64,000 nucleotides of DNA from Thermus antranikianii DSM 12462 (GCF_000423905.1 NZ_AUIW01000011.1:20190-84189); one strand, 5' to 3'; numbered from the stretch's first letter, positions 35,721-45,398 are shown. Notes: generated by a model from the sequence alone, not told the origin. A program made the numbers and translations.

Positions 35721-35752
35721 CCAAGGGGGTGGCCTAAAGGCCACCCCCTTGG
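35721..35752 (+). terminator. Hairpin between livJ and livH
   Basis: CCAAGGGGGTGGCC (35721-35734), TAAA loop, GGCCACCCCCTTGG (35739-35752): a 14-bp perfect stem with no T tract. It probably stabilises the livJ message or attenuates the downstream genes. Confidence 0.65.
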
Positions 35753-35771
35753 CCCGGAGAAAGGAGGCACC

Positions 35772-36740
35772 TTGCTGGAGCAAATCCTAGCCCTATTGCC
35801 CCAGGTGATCTTCGACGGGCTCATCCTGGGTTTCGTCTACGCCATGGTGGCCCTGGGGTACACCATGGTCTATGGCGTCTTGGAGCTCATCAACTTCGCC
35901 CACTCCGAGATCTTCATGATCGGGGCGGTGGTGGGGGTGGAGGTCTTCCGCTACCTGGCTCCCCAGGTGGAAAGCGGTTTCCTGCTCCTCCTCCTCGCTC
36001 TAACCCTGGGCGGGGTGGTGGCGGGGATCACCGCCATCCTGGTGGAGCGCTTCGCCTACCGCCCCTTGCGGGCCCGGGGCACCACCAACCGCCTGGTGCC
36101 CCTCATCACCGCCATCGGGGTTTCCTTCATCCTCCAGGACCTGGTGCGCCTCATCGAAGGTCTTTGGCACAACGAGTTCTTCCTGCGCATGCGCACGGTG
36201 GAGGACCTCGAGGGCTCCGTGAGCCTCTTCGGGGGAGCCATCTTCGCCCAGACCAAGTCCTTCATCCTCATGGGGGTTTCCATCCTCATGCTGGTGGGCC
36301 TCACCTACCTGGTGAACCGCACCAAGCTAGGAGTGGCCATCCGCGCCGTGGCCCAGGATCTCCACACCGCAAGCCTCATGGGCATAGACCCGGACCGCAT
36401 CATCTCCCGCACCTTCCTCATCGGGGGATCCTTGGGGGGTGTGGCCGGGGTGCTCTTCGCCCTGCAGTACACCACCATCACCCCCTACGTGGGGTTCCTG
36501 CCCGGCATCAAGGCCTTCACCGCGGCGGTGCTGGGGGGTATCGGCAACATCCCGGGGGCCATGCTGGGCGGGCTTGTGCTGGGGCAGCTGGAAAACTTCT
36601 TCGGCACCTACCTTCCCATCCTCACAAACGGCAACTTCGGCACCGAGTATAAGGACGTGGTGGCCTTCCTCATCCTGATCTTCATCCTCCTGGTCCGGCC
36701 CCAAGGCCTTCTGGGACAGGTGGTCAAGGAGAAAGTATGA
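35772..36740 (+). CDS. livH: Branched-chain amino-acid ABC transporter permease LivH
   Basis: 322 residues with about eight membrane segments and family stretches ALGYTMVYGVLELINFAHSE near residue 27, AVAQDLHTASLMGID near 190 and GIGNIPGAMLGGLVLGQLE near 256. It starts at TTG 35772, placed 4 bases after AAGGAGG (35761-35767); no ATG is available nearby. The last 4 bp overlap livM. It forms the transmembrane pore with LivM. Confidence 0.93.
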   Translation: MLEQILALLPQVIFDGLILGFVYAMVALGYTMVYGVLELINFAHSEIFMIGAVVGVEVFRYLAPQVESGFLLLLLALTLGGVVAGITAILVERFAYRPLRARGTTNRLVPLITAIGVSFILQDLVRLIEGLWHNEFFLRMRTVEDLEGSVSLFGGAIFAQTKSFILMGVSILMLVGLTYLVNRTKLGVAIRAVAQDLHTASLMGIDPDRIISRTFLIGGSLGGVAGVLFALQYTTITPYVGFLPGIKAFTAAVLGGIGNIPGAMLGGLVLGQLENFFGTYLPILTNGNFGTEYKDVVAFLILIFILLVRPQGLLGQVVKEKV

Positions 36741-38065
36741 ACGCCCTCTCCTTCCTTCTCAGCCTGGCCTACCTAGGCCTCGCCTTCCTGGCTCCAAGCC
36801 CGGTAAGCCACCTCTTCGGCCTGGCGGCCTTAGGGGTTACCGCCTTCCTGCGGCTTTCCCCCACCTGGCGGACCCTGAACCTAGCCCTCCTCACCCTAGC
36901 CTTCACCGTGGGCCTCATGCGCTCGGGCAACACCCTGGGCCTCATCGGCCTGGTGGGGATCCTGGTGGCCCTCACCACCCTGCCCCGCATCCCCACGGGA
37001 ATCCGCGTGCTCCTGGCCCTGGCCATCCTCCTCCTTTCCGTGCCCCTGGCGGGCTTCGCCAACACCTTTGTCTTCGAGCTCGGCATCCAGATCGGCATCT
37101 ACGCCGCCATGGCCTTGGGGCTCAACGTGGTGGTGGGCATGGCGGGGCTTCTGGACCTGGGCTACGCCGCCTTCTTCGCCGTGGGGGCCTACACCTGGGC
37201 CATCTTCGGCAGCGAGCAGGCCAAGAACTTCATGCAGGGCAACTTCCCCCTCCCCGGGGAGTACATGTACCTCTTCATGGGGATCGCCATCGTCACCACC
37301 GCCCTAACCGGCCTGGTCATCGGCCTTCCCGCCCTTAGGCTTCGCGGGGACTACCTGGCCATCGTCACCCTGGGCCTGGGGGAGGTGGTGCGGATCCTGG
37401 CCAACAACCTGGACCACCCCATCAACTTCACCAACGGTCCCCAGGGGATCACCCCCGTGCAACGCCCCCCCATCGACTGGTTCCGGGAGTTGATGGGGAC
37501 CTTGGGAGTAAAGCTGGACCAGACCACGGATTACCAGCTTTTCTTCTACTTCCTGGTCCTCCTCATGATCGGGCTGGTGGTGCTGGCGAACGTGAACCTG
37601 GCGAACTCCCGCTTTGGCCGGGCCTGGGTGGCCATCCGGGAGGACGAGGTGGCCGCCCGCTCCATGGGCATCCCCCTCCTGCCCACCAAGCTCCTGGCCT
37701 TCATGACCGGGGCCGCCTTCTCCGGGGTGATGGGGGTGATCTTTGCCGCCCAGCGCACCTTCGTTTCCCCCGAGTCCTTCACCCTCCTGGCCTCCATCAC
37801 CATCCTGGGCATGGTGATCCTGGGAGGGATGGGATCCATCCCCGGGGCCATCCTGGGCGCCGCGGCCCTCACCATCCTCAACCTGGATGTGCTCAAGACC
37901 TTCAGCGAGTTCGTACGCACCAGCCTGCCCCAGATCCCTAGCCAGGTGGATCCTGCCAAGTACGAGCGTCTGGTCTTCGGCCTTATCCTGGTGCTGATGA
38001 TGATCTTCCGCCCGGAAGGCCTCATCCCGGAGAAACGCCACAAGGCGGAGATGGAGGAAGCATGA
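36737..38065 (+). CDS. livM: Branched-chain amino-acid ABC transporter permease LivM
   Basis: 442 residues, longer than LivH because of extra N-terminal hydrophobic segments. Family regions are YAAMALGLNVVVGMAGLLDLG near residue 122, LPALRLRGDYLAIVTLGLGE near 196, GRAWVAIREDEVAARSMGI near 295 and GMGSIPGAILGAAAL near 360. Overlaps livH and livG by 4 bp each. Confidence 0.93.
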   Translation: MNALSFLLSLAYLGLAFLAPSPVSHLFGLAALGVTAFLRLSPTWRTLNLALLTLAFTVGLMRSGNTLGLIGLVGILVALTTLPRIPTGIRVLLALAILLLSVPLAGFANTFVFELGIQIGIYAAMALGLNVVVGMAGLLDLGYAAFFAVGAYTWAIFGSEQAKNFMQGNFPLPGEYMYLFMGIAIVTTALTGLVIGLPALRLRGDYLAIVTLGLGEVVRILANNLDHPINFTNGPQGITPVQRPPIDWFRELMGTLGVKLDQTTDYQLFFYFLVLLMIGLVVLANVNLANSRFGRAWVAIREDEVAARSMGIPLLPTKLLAFMTGAAFSGVMGVIFAAQRTFVSPESFTLLASITILGMVILGGMGSIPGAILGAAALTILNLDVLKTFSEFVRTSLPQIPSQVDPAKYERLVFGLILVLMMIFRPEGLIPEKRHKAEMEEA

Positions 38066-38841
38066 AGGCCCTCGAGGTCACCCAGGCCACCAAGCGCTTC
38101 GGCGGTCTGGTGGCGGTGAACAACGTGAGCCTCAGCGTAAACCAGGGGGAGATCTTCTCCGTCATCGGCCCCAACGGTGCGGGCAAGACCACTTTCTTCA
38201 ACCTCCTAACGGGCATCTACCCTCCCGATGAGGGAAGAATCCTCCTATTCGGGAAGGACGTGACCGGCCTACCCCCGGACCGGATCGCCAAGGAAGGGGT
38301 AGGGCGCACCTTCCAGAACATCCGCCTCTTTGGGGCCATGACCGTGCTGGAAAACCTCCTGGTGGGCATGCACATCCACATCCACGTTCCCTACTTCCAC
38401 GCCCTCTTCCGCACCCCCCTGGCCCGGAGAGAGGAAAAGCGGGCCGAGGAGGAGGCCAAGAGGCTATTGGAGTACGTGGGCCTCCTCCACCGCAAGGACG
38501 AGCTGGCCAAGAACCTGCCCTATGGGGAGCAACGGAAGCTGGAGATCGCCCGGGCCCTGGCCCTAAAGCCCAGGCTCCTCCTCCTGGACGAGCCCGCGGC
38601 GGGCATGAACCCCCGGGAAACCGAGGAGCTACAGGCCTTCATCCAGCGCCTCAGGGAGGAGCTGGGGATCACCATCGTCCTCATCGAGCACGACATGCGC
38701 CTGGTCATGCGCATCTCTGACCGCATCGCCGTGCTGGAGTACGGCTCCAAGATCGCCGAGGGCACCCCGGAGGAAGTGCGCACGAATCCTAGGGTTATCG
38801 AGGCCTACTTGGGCAGGGGAGCCGCGGGAGGTGCGGCATGA
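38062..38841 (+). CDS. livG: Branched-chain amino-acid ABC transporter ATPase LivG
   Basis: 259 residues. Walker A GPNGAGKTT near residue 37. The signature is degenerate in LivG style, NLPYGEQRKLEIARAL near 152, with Walker B LLLLDEPAAGMNP and the EHDMRLVMRISDRIAVLEYG switch region. Overlaps both neighbours by 4 bp. Confidence 0.95.
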   Translation: MKALEVTQATKRFGGLVAVNNVSLSVNQGEIFSVIGPNGAGKTTFFNLLTGIYPPDEGRILLFGKDVTGLPPDRIAKEGVGRTFQNIRLFGAMTVLENLLVGMHIHIHVPYFHALFRTPLARREEKRAEEEAKRLLEYVGLLHRKDELAKNLPYGEQRKLEIARALALKPRLLLLDEPAAGMNPRETEELQAFIQRLREELGITIVLIEHDMRLVMRISDRIAVLEYGSKIAEGTPEEVRTNPRVIEAYLGRGAAGGAA

Positions 38842-39551
38842 GCCTCCTGGAGCTTAGGAACGTCCACACCTATTACGGCCACATCCACGCCCTCAAGGGC
38901 ATCTCCTTGAGGGTGGAGGAGGGGGAGATCGTAACCCTCATCGGCTCCAACGGGGCGGGCAAGAGCACCACCTTGCGCACCATCAGCGGCCTGATCAAGC
39001 CCCGACAGGGGGAGGTCCTCTTCCAAGGAAGACCCATCCACCGCCTCCCTGCCCACCAGATCGTGGCCCTGGGGGTAGGCCATGTACCCGAGGGGCGGAA
39101 GATCTTCCCCCGCCTCACCGTGGAGGAAAACCTGGAGATCGGGGCCTATCTGGAAAACGACCGCAAGGTGGTGCAGAAGCGCAAGGAGGAGGTCTTCGCC
39201 CTCTTCCCCCGGCTCTACGAGCGCCGGGCGCAGAAGGGGGGCACCCTTTCGGGCGGGGAGCAGCAGATGCTGGCCATCGGCCGGGCCCTGATGCAGAACC
39301 CCAGGATCCTCCTCATGGACGAACCCTCCATGGGTCTGGCCCCGGTGCTGGTGGACTTCATCTTTGAAACCATCCAGAAGCTGAACCGGGAGGGCAAGAC
39401 CATCCTCTTGGTGGAGCAAAACGCCCGCTTAGCCCTGCAGATCGCCCACCGGGGCTACGTTTTGGCCACGGGGGAGATTACCCTGGAAGGCCCGGCCCGC
39501 GAGCTGGCCCAGAACCCCGAGGTGCAGAAGGCCTACCTGGGAGAGGGCTGA
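38838..39551 (+). CDS. livF: Branched-chain amino-acid ABC transporter ATPase LivF
   Basis: 237 residues, typical of LivF. Walker A GSNGAGKSTT near residue 36, signature LSGGEQQMLAIGRAL near 136, Walker B ILLMDEPSMGLAP near 155 and VEQNARLALQIAHRGYVL in the H-loop region. It is the last gene of the operon. Confidence 0.95.
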   Translation: MSLLELRNVHTYYGHIHALKGISLRVEEGEIVTLIGSNGAGKSTTLRTISGLIKPRQGEVLFQGRPIHRLPAHQIVALGVGHVPEGRKIFPRLTVEENLEIGAYLENDRKVVQKRKEEVFALFPRLYERRAQKGGTLSGGEQQMLAIGRALMQNPRILLMDEPSMGLAPVLVDFIFETIQKLNREGKTILLVEQNARLALQIAHRGYVLATGEITLEGPARELAQNPEVQKAYLGEG

Positions 39552-39571
39552 GAAGAGCCTCTGGGCATACC

Positions 39572-39605
39572 CCGGCTTGCACACGCCGGCTTGGGGGAAT
39601 ATACT
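39572..39605 (+). promoter_or_regulatory. Peptide-transporter promoter with direct repeats
   Basis: TTGCAC (39577-39582), a 17-base spacer, TATACT (39600-39605). The octamer CCGGCTTG occurs at 39572-39579 and again at 39586-39593, a 14-base direct repeat covering the -35 box that could bind a regulator. Confidence 0.6.
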
Positions 39606-39652
39606 CTCCCCGTAGCTTCAGGGCAAATAGCCCCTAGAGAGGAGGTTTTTGT

Positions 39653-41158
39653 ATGAGAAAAGGTCTTTTGGTCCTCGCCTTGTTGGCGTTGGCCCCTGCT
39701 TCCGCCCAGCGCTTGGTGGTGGCTCAGGGCACCGACCCCATAACCTTGGACGCCCCTTTGGCCCAGGACTCCCCCTCAGCCACCGTGGTCACCCACATCA
39801 GCGAGACCCTGTTTGAGCTCACCCCTGAGGGCCGGATTGTACCCCTTCTAGCAGAAGGACACAGCTTCGCCGACGGAGGACGCACCTTGGTGATCCGCCT
39901 TAAGCGGGGCATCACCTTCCACGACGGCACCCCGTTCAACGCCGAGGCGGTGAAGTTCAACCTGGAGCGCTTCGTTTCCCGGGAGCTAGCCAGCCCCTTC
40001 GCCTTCCTGCTCTCCGAGCTGGAACGGGTAGAGGTGGTGGACACCTACACCGTCCGCCTCCGCCTTAAAAACCCCTTTGCCCCCATCCTGGCCCACCTAA
40101 CCCATAGCTCCACTGCCATGCAAAGTCCCGCGGCCATCCAACGCCTAGGGGCCCAGTATCGGGACAACCCCGTGGGTACGGGTCCCTACCGCTTCCAGGC
40201 CTGGCAGAAGGGGCAGTTCGTGGACCTGGTACGTAACGAAAACTACTGGGGAGAAAAGCCTCCCATTCCTCAGGTACGCTTCATCCCCGTACCCGAGGGT
40301 ACCACCCGGGTGGCCTTGGTGGAAACGGGCCAAGCCCATGTGGCGGTACGCATTCCGCCCCAGGACATCGCCCGCCTCCAGGCCAACCGGGCCATCGAGG
40401 TGGTGCGCACGCCAAGCCTACGCACCATCTACATCTACTTCAACACCCAGCGTCCCCCCTTCAACGACGCCCGGGTGCGCCAGGCTCTAAACTATGCGGT
40501 GAACAAGGAGGAGATCCTCCAGTTCGTCCTAGGCGGGATTGGCCGGATATCCGACGCCCCCATTGCCCCCGGCATCTTCGGTTATGCCCCTGTGGGCCGC
40601 TATGAGTACAACCCCCAGCGGGCCCAGGAGCTTCTGCGCCAAGCAGGGATCACCCTGCCCCTCAGGGTCACCCTCCATTGCCCCACGGGGCGCTACTTCC
40701 AGGACATCCAGGTGTGTGAGGCCATCCAAGGACAGCTCAGGCGGGTAGGAGTGGAAGCCTCCATCCAAACCCTGGAGTGGGGAGCCTACCTCCAGGAAAC
40801 CCAGCGCCCCCTAAGGGAAAACCGCATCCAGATGGCCATGCTGGGCTGGGGTACGGTAACGGGGGATGCGGATTATGGGCTTTACCCCCTCTTCCACTCT
40901 AGTCAATGGGCCCCCGGTTTCAACCGCGCCTTCTACCGGAACCCAAGGGTGGACCAGCTCCTGGCCCAAGCCCGCATCTCCACCCTTCCCCAGGGAAGGC
41001 AACAGCTCTACCGGGAAGCCATGACCCAGATCTGGCAGGATGCTCCCTGGCTCTTCCTCCACTCCGAGCTCCAGGTCACGGCCATCCGGCAGGAGGTCCA
41101 GGGCTTCATCGTCCACCCCACGGAGCGTTACCTGGCGTACAAGGCCCGGTTCCGCTGA
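39653..41158 (+). CDS. Peptide/nickel-type ABC transporter substrate-binding protein (DppA/OppA family)
   Basis: 501 residues with a signal peptide (about 1-18). SBP family 5 landmarks are GTDPITLDAPLAQDSPS near residue 26, LIRLKRGITFHDGTPFNAE-type start-of-domain sequence near 83 to 103, and NPVGTGPYRFQAW near 172. GAGAGGAGG precedes the ATG. Ligands are usually oligopeptides but the family also binds sugars and nickel. A hairpin and two permease genes follow, but no ATPase gene. Confidence 0.9.
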   Translation: MRKGLLVLALLALAPASAQRLVVAQGTDPITLDAPLAQDSPSATVVTHISETLFELTPEGRIVPLLAEGHSFADGGRTLVIRLKRGITFHDGTPFNAEAVKFNLERFVSRELASPFAFLLSELERVEVVDTYTVRLRLKNPFAPILAHLTHSSTAMQSPAAIQRLGAQYRDNPVGTGPYRFQAWQKGQFVDLVRNENYWGEKPPIPQVRFIPVPEGTTRVALVETGQAHVAVRIPPQDIARLQANRAIEVVRTPSLRTIYIYFNTQRPPFNDARVRQALNYAVNKEEILQFVLGGIGRISDAPIAPGIFGYAPVGRYEYNPQRAQELLRQAGITLPLRVTLHCPTGRYFQDIQVCEAIQGQLRRVGVEASIQTLEWGAYLQETQRPLRENRIQMAMLGWGTVTGDADYGLYPLFHSSQWAPGFNRAFYRNPRVDQLLAQARISTLPQGRQQLYREAMTQIWQDAPWLFLHSELQVTAIRQEVQGFIVHPTERYLAYKARFR

Positions 41159-41176
41159 GGAAACCCCAAGACCCTA

Positions 41177-41200
41177 CCCCGTGGGGCCCTCCCCACGGGG
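41177..41200 (+). terminator. Hairpin between binding-protein and permease genes
   Basis: CCCCGTGGGG (41177-41186), CCCT loop, CCCCACGGGG (41191-41200), followed by CCTTATT. A 10-bp stem, probably a partial terminator. Confidence 0.65.
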
Positions 41201-41215
41201 CCTTATTGAGGCGAA

Positions 41216-42136
41216 ATGGTAACCTACGCCCTAAGGCGCCTTCTCATTGCTATCCCTACCCTCTTCGGAGTGGTTCTTCTGGTCTTCCTCATGGTGCGCC
41301 TGGCCCCAGGGGACCCAGCGGTGCTCTTGGCAGGGGAGTTCGCCACCCCTGAAACCCTGGAGGCAATCCGGGCCCGTTATGGCCTGGACCGCCCGCTTCC
41401 CGAACAGTTCCTCATTTACCTGGAAGCCCTCCTCCGAGGGGACCTTGGGGAATCCGCCCGAAGCCGCCGGCCCGTCCTTGAAGAGCTCCAAACCTACTTC
41501 CCCAACACGGTGGAGCTGGCTAGCGCCGCCATCCTGGTGGCCCTTCTCACCGGCATTCCCCTGGGCATCCTGGCTGCCCTCAGACCGGGAAGCGGGTTGG
41601 ACCTCGGGGTCATGATCCTGGCCCTCATCGGGGTCTCCATGCCCGTCTTCTGGTTCGGCCTCCTGGCCATCCTCATCTTCTCCGTGGAGCTGGGCTGGTT
41701 TCCCGTGGCGGGGAAAGGCACCTTGGCCCACCTGGTCCTTCCCGCCATTACCCTGGGAGTGAACGCCACCGCCCTCCTGGCCCGCATGACCCGGGGAGCC
41801 CTCCTCGAGGTCCTCTCCCAGGACTACATCCGCACCGCCCGGGCCAAGGGCCTGGCCGAACGGGTGGTCATCTTTAAGCATGCGCTACGCAACGCCTTAA
41901 TTCCCGTGGTCACCGTGGCCGGGCTAGAGTTCGGAAGCCTCTTGGCAGGAGCGGTGATCACGGAAACCATCTTCGCCTGGCCGGGCCTTGGACAGCTTTT
42001 GGTGGGCTCCATCCTTGCCCGGGACTACCCTGTGGTGCAGGGAGCCGTGCTTCTCGTGGCCACCACCTTCATCCTGGTAAACCTACTGGTGGACCTGCTT
42101 TACGCCTGGATCGACCCACGGGTGCGCTATGACTAG
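41216..42136 (+). CDS. Peptide-type ABC transporter permease (DppB family)
   Basis: 306 residues, six membrane segments. Family regions are MVRLAPGDPAVLLAGE near residue 23, ALIGVSMPVFWFGLLAIL near 137, and the EAA loop QDYIRTARAKGLAERVVIFKHALRNALIPVV near 201, split here as QDYIRTARAKGL followed by KHALRNALIPVV. Overlaps the next permease by 8 bp. Confidence 0.92.
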   Translation: MVTYALRRLLIAIPTLFGVVLLVFLMVRLAPGDPAVLLAGEFATPETLEAIRARYGLDRPLPEQFLIYLEALLRGDLGESARSRRPVLEELQTYFPNTVELASAAILVALLTGIPLGILAALRPGSGLDLGVMILALIGVSMPVFWFGLLAILIFSVELGWFPVAGKGTLAHLVLPAITLGVNATALLARMTRGALLEVLSQDYIRTARAKGLAERVVIFKHALRNALIPVVTVAGLEFGSLLAGAVITETIFAWPGLGQLLVGSILARDYPVVQGAVLLVATTFILVNLLVDLLYAWIDPRVRYD

Positions 42137-43148
42137 ACCCTGGCGACGCTTTAAGAGGAGCCGTCTAGCCCAGGCTGGGCTTCTCCTCCTAAGCCTTTAC
42201 CTCTTGGGAGCCCTCCTTGCCCCCTTCCTCGCCCCCTACTCTCCCTACACCCAGGATCTCCGTTCCACCTACGTGCCCCCTCTGGCAGGGATAAGCCTTA
42301 GAGGACCCAAGGGGGAGCTGGGGCTATACGTAAGCCCCGTTTACCGTCACCCCCTAGAAGGAATTCAGGTAAACTGGCAGGAAAAGTACCCCCTGCGCCT
42401 TCTGGTCAGGGGAGAAGAGTGGCGCTGGTTGGGTTTTTCCGGAAACCTCCACCTCTTTGGGGTGGAAGGCCCTGTCCGTTTCTACCTCCTCGGTACCGAC
42501 GAGCAGGGACGGGACCTCTTCTCCCGCATCCTCTACGGGATACCCATCTCCCTTACCATCGGCCTGGTGGCCGTAGGGATCGGCCTGCTCCTGGGCGTGC
42601 CCCTAGGAGCCCTCTCCGCCTACCTGGGGGGGCGGGTAGACCTTCTGGTCCAACGGCTGGTAGACGTGATGCTGGCCTTCCCTGGAATTCTCCTGGCCAT
42701 CGTCCTGGTGGCCATCCTGGGACCAGGGCTGGGCAACGCCATGATCGCAGTAGGTATCGCCGCGGTTCCTATCTACGCGCGCCTGATCCGGGGAGTGGTT
42801 CTCTCCCTCAAGGCCCTGGACTATGTGGAAGCGGCCAGGGCACTGGGAGCCAGCGACACACGCATCCTCCTCCGCCATATCCTCCCCAACGCCTTAGGCC
42901 CCATCCTGATCCAGTCCAGCCTACAAATGGCCATCGCCATCCTCTTCGCCGCCGGGCTGGGCTTTTTGGGCCTCGGTGCTAGGCCCCCTGAACCCGAGTG
43001 GGGACTGATGCTGGCCCGGGGAAGGGAGTACCTGGCTGTGGCCCCCCATGTGGCCACCTTTCCGGGGTTAGCCATCGTAGGGCTAGTCCTAGCCTTCAAC
43101 CTGTTAGGGGACGCTCTCAGGGACGCCCTGGACCCGAGAAGCCGCTAA
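42129..43148 (+). CDS. Peptide-type ABC transporter permease (DppC family) with extra extracytoplasmic segment
   Basis: 339 residues, about 40 more than a minimal DppC. After the first membrane helix (about 17-37) there is an extracytoplasmic insertion of roughly 75 residues (about 50-125) before the standard LLGTDEQGRDLFSRILYG motif. The EAA loop is DYVEAARALGASDTRILLRH near residue 231. It pairs with the DppB-type subunit. No ATPase is encoded here, so the system must borrow DppD/F-type ATPases from elsewhere. Confidence 0.9.
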   Translation: MTRPWRRFKRSRLAQAGLLLLSLYLLGALLAPFLAPYSPYTQDLRSTYVPPLAGISLRGPKGELGLYVSPVYRHPLEGIQVNWQEKYPLRLLVRGEEWRWLGFSGNLHLFGVEGPVRFYLLGTDEQGRDLFSRILYGIPISLTIGLVAVGIGLLLGVPLGALSAYLGGRVDLLVQRLVDVMLAFPGILLAIVLVAILGPGLGNAMIAVGIAAVPIYARLIRGVVLSLKALDYVEAARALGASDTRILLRHILPNALGPILIQSSLQMAIAILFAAGLGFLGLGARPPEPEWGLMLARGREYLAVAPHVATFPGLAIVGLVLAFNLLGDALRDALDPRSR

Positions 43149-43202
43149 AGGCTAAAGGCGGCCTTAAGAAGGTGGCAAGCCCCAAAGGGGTATCATGGGA
43201 CC

Positions 43203-44258
43203 ATGGGGAAAGGCCTTCTCCTTCTCCTTCTCCTCTTTTTGCCCCTCCTTAGCGCCTGCGAGCTTTTGGAAGGCACGGGCTACCGGGTGGCCGAGGCCCA
43301 GCTCCTCTTCCCCGAGGCCACGGAGCGCTGGACCTACTTCTACGGGGAGCCCCGGGAGGTCCGGCTCGGCACCCAGGTCCTCCGCCTGGAAAAAGGAGGT
43401 GGGGAAAGCCTCTGGGCGGTGCCGGGAGGCCTTTGGGTGGGAGGGAGGCCAGTACTCAGGGAGGTGGGGCCCGCCCTCCGCCCCCTGGCTGAGGCGGTGC
43501 GGGGAATCCAGGGAAGCCTCCTCGAGGTCCGGGCCCAGGCCAACCTCCGCGCCACCTGGTTTTACGACGGGGTGGGCTGGGTCCGGCTTACGGGGAGCCT
43601 GAGGGAAGGGGAAAACCGGAGCCTGATCCAGCCCGCCCAGTACCAGACCCCGGACCTCTACGCCTTTACCGGGGCGGAGACCCAGGTTCTCCTCAGGGAG
43701 ATCCTGGCCCGGCGGGGGGGAAGGCAGGTGGTGGTCTTCGAGCTTTCCGAACCCGTCTTAAGGCCCCTGGCCCTTGACCCCATTCCCGATGGTTACCGGG
43801 TGGGGGCCCTGCAGGTACAGTACGGGCTTAGAGTGGAGGTGGTGACCCCACCCCCGCCCGCCTACCGCATCCTGGAACGCGGGGCCAATGCCGCTTACCA
43901 GGAAACCGAGCCCAAGGCCTTTCTGGCCAACAACCCCACCCGTTTCGCCGAGGTCTGGAACCTGGTGGTGGCGAACCGCATCCCCCGCCCACCCGCTCCT
44001 AGCGTGGACTTCCGCACGAGGAGCGTGGCCGCCTTTTTCTGGGGCTTAAAGCCCACCGGGGGGTATGGCCTCGAGGTGATCGGGGTTACCTATGCGGGCG
44101 GAACCGCCCGGGTCATCCTGAACCTGCAAAGCCCACGGCCCGGGGCCATCGTCACCCAGGCCCTCACCAGCCCGTACCTGGTCCTGGAGCTGGAACGGGT
44201 GAGCCGCGTGGTCTTCGCCGACCCTTCAGGGCGGGTCCTGGCCGAAGCGCGGGAGTAG
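43203..44258 (+). CDS. Lipoprotein with C-terminal PrcB domain
   Basis: 351 residues. A lipoprotein signal with lipobox LLSAC (lipidation at C19). Residues 25-240 are not recognised. The C-terminal 100 residues, with VDFRTRSVAAFFWGLKPTGG and VTQALTSPYLVLEL, match the PrcB domain, a family associated with protease complexes. ATG 43203 follows TATCAT (43191-43196) by 6 bases. The 3' end overlaps the convergent folC by 33 bp. Function unknown. Confidence 0.8.
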   Translation: MGKGLLLLLLLFLPLLSACELLEGTGYRVAEAQLLFPEATERWTYFYGEPREVRLGTQVLRLEKGGGESLWAVPGGLWVGGRPVLREVGPALRPLAEAVRGIQGSLLEVRAQANLRATWFYDGVGWVRLTGSLREGENRSLIQPAQYQTPDLYAFTGAETQVLLREILARRGGRQVVVFELSEPVLRPLALDPIPDGYRVGALQVQYGLRVEVVTPPPPAYRILERGANAAYQETEPKAFLANNPTRFAEVWNLVVANRIPRPPAPSVDFRTRSVAAFFWGLKPTGGYGLEVIGVTYAGGTARVILNLQSPRPGAIVTQALTSPYLVLELERVSRVVFADPSGRVLAEARE

Positions 44259-45398
44259 CCTAGCCCTTAAGGCGCCCACCAGGTACAAGGAACCCGTGGC
44301 CAAAACGGGAACGCCATCCCCTTGCGCCGCCTTAACGGCTTCCTCCAAGGCCTCCCAGGGATCCTCAAAAAAGGGTTCCCCAAGCTCCCTTCCCAAGGCC
44401 CCCTCCCCCGCCCGGGTGTAGCGGACGCTTCTGGCCTTGGGAAGGAGGTGGGCCAGAACCCCCTTCACGTCCTTCCGGGGAAAGGCCCCAAAGACCAGGT
44501 GGTAGGCGGAAAACTCCCGGCTAAGGGCCAGGGCTGCCGGGGGATTGTGGGCTCCATCCAGGTACACCTCCACCCCCTCCAAAAGGAAGCGCTCCAGCCG
44601 GCCTGGATGCCTCGCCTCCCGAAGCCCTTGGGCAATGGCCTCCTCGGGGAATCCGAGAAGCCTCAAGGCCGCTGCCGCCAGCCGGGCGTTTTCCTCCTGG
44701 AAGGCCCCCTTTAGGGCCGGTGGCGCAGGCAGGGCAAAAAGAGGGTCCAGGGGGTCCAGAAGGTAAAGGGGGCTTCCCCGGGTGCGGGCCATCTCCCGCA
44801 CCACCTCCAGGCCTACCCCCCTGGCCCCGGTGACCACCGGCACCCCTTTGCGGAAGGCTCCTGCCTTTTCCCGGGCCACGGCCTCCAGGCTCCCCCCCAG
44901 GGCCTCCAGGTGGTCCTCTCCCACGTTGGTGAGCACGGTGAGGGCCACCCGGGGAAGGATGTTGGTGGCATCCTTCTCCCCCCCCACCCCCGCCTCCACC
45001 GCCGCCAAGGCCACGCCCCGCTTTTGGAAATGCTGAAAGGCCAAGGCGGTGGCCAAATCAAAAAACCCCGGGGGCTCGGGCCAGGCCTCCCCCCTGGCCC
45101 ACGCCACGAACCCCACCACCTCCTCCTCGAGGATCAACCCTTGGTGGGTGCGGATCCTCTCCCGGAAGTCCAGGAGGTGGGGGCTGGTATAGGCTCCATA
45201 GGGAAGCCCCGCGGCGCGGAAGGCCGCCTCCAGGTAGGCCACCACGCTTCCCTTTCCGTTGGTGCCCAGGACGTGCACCGCCTGAAAAGCCTCCTCCGGG
45301 TGCCCGAGGCGTTCCAGGAGGATCCTAATCCGGCTTAGGCCCCGCTCTCCCTGGCGGCGCTGGGCGAAGAGCCACCCCGTGGCCTCCCGGTAGGTCAT
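44226..45398 (-). CDS. folC: Folylpolyglutamate synthase/dihydrofolate synthase
   Basis: 390 residues, Mur-ligase superfamily. The ATP loop is VLGTNGKGSVVAYL near residue 43. YGAYTSPHLLDFRERIR follows near 67, then EAGVGGEKDATNIL near 133 and the domain-linking YLDGAHNPPAAL near 282. It adds glutamate to dihydropteroate and folates. It lies 3 bases downstream of tmrA with GGAGGG in the right place, so it is probably co-transcribed with the exporter. Confidence 0.94.
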   Translation of the reverse strand: MTYREATGWLFAQRRQGERGLSRIRILLERLGHPEEAFQAVHVLGTNGKGSVVAYLEAAFRAAGLPYGAYTSPHLLDFRERIRTHQGLILEEEVVGFVAWARGEAWPEPPGFFDLATALAFQHFQKRGVALAAVEAGVGGEKDATNILPRVALTVLTNVGEDHLEALGGSLEAVAREKAGAFRKGVPVVTGARGVGLEVVREMARTRGSPLYLLDPLDPLFALPAPPALKGAFQEENARLAAAALRLLGFPEEAIAQGLREARHPGRLERFLLEGVEVYLDGAHNPPAALALSREFSAYHLVFGAFPRKDVKGVLAHLLPKARSVRYTRAGEGALGRELGEPFFEDPWEALEEAVKAAQGDGVPVLATGSLYLVGALRARLLPRFGQDPP

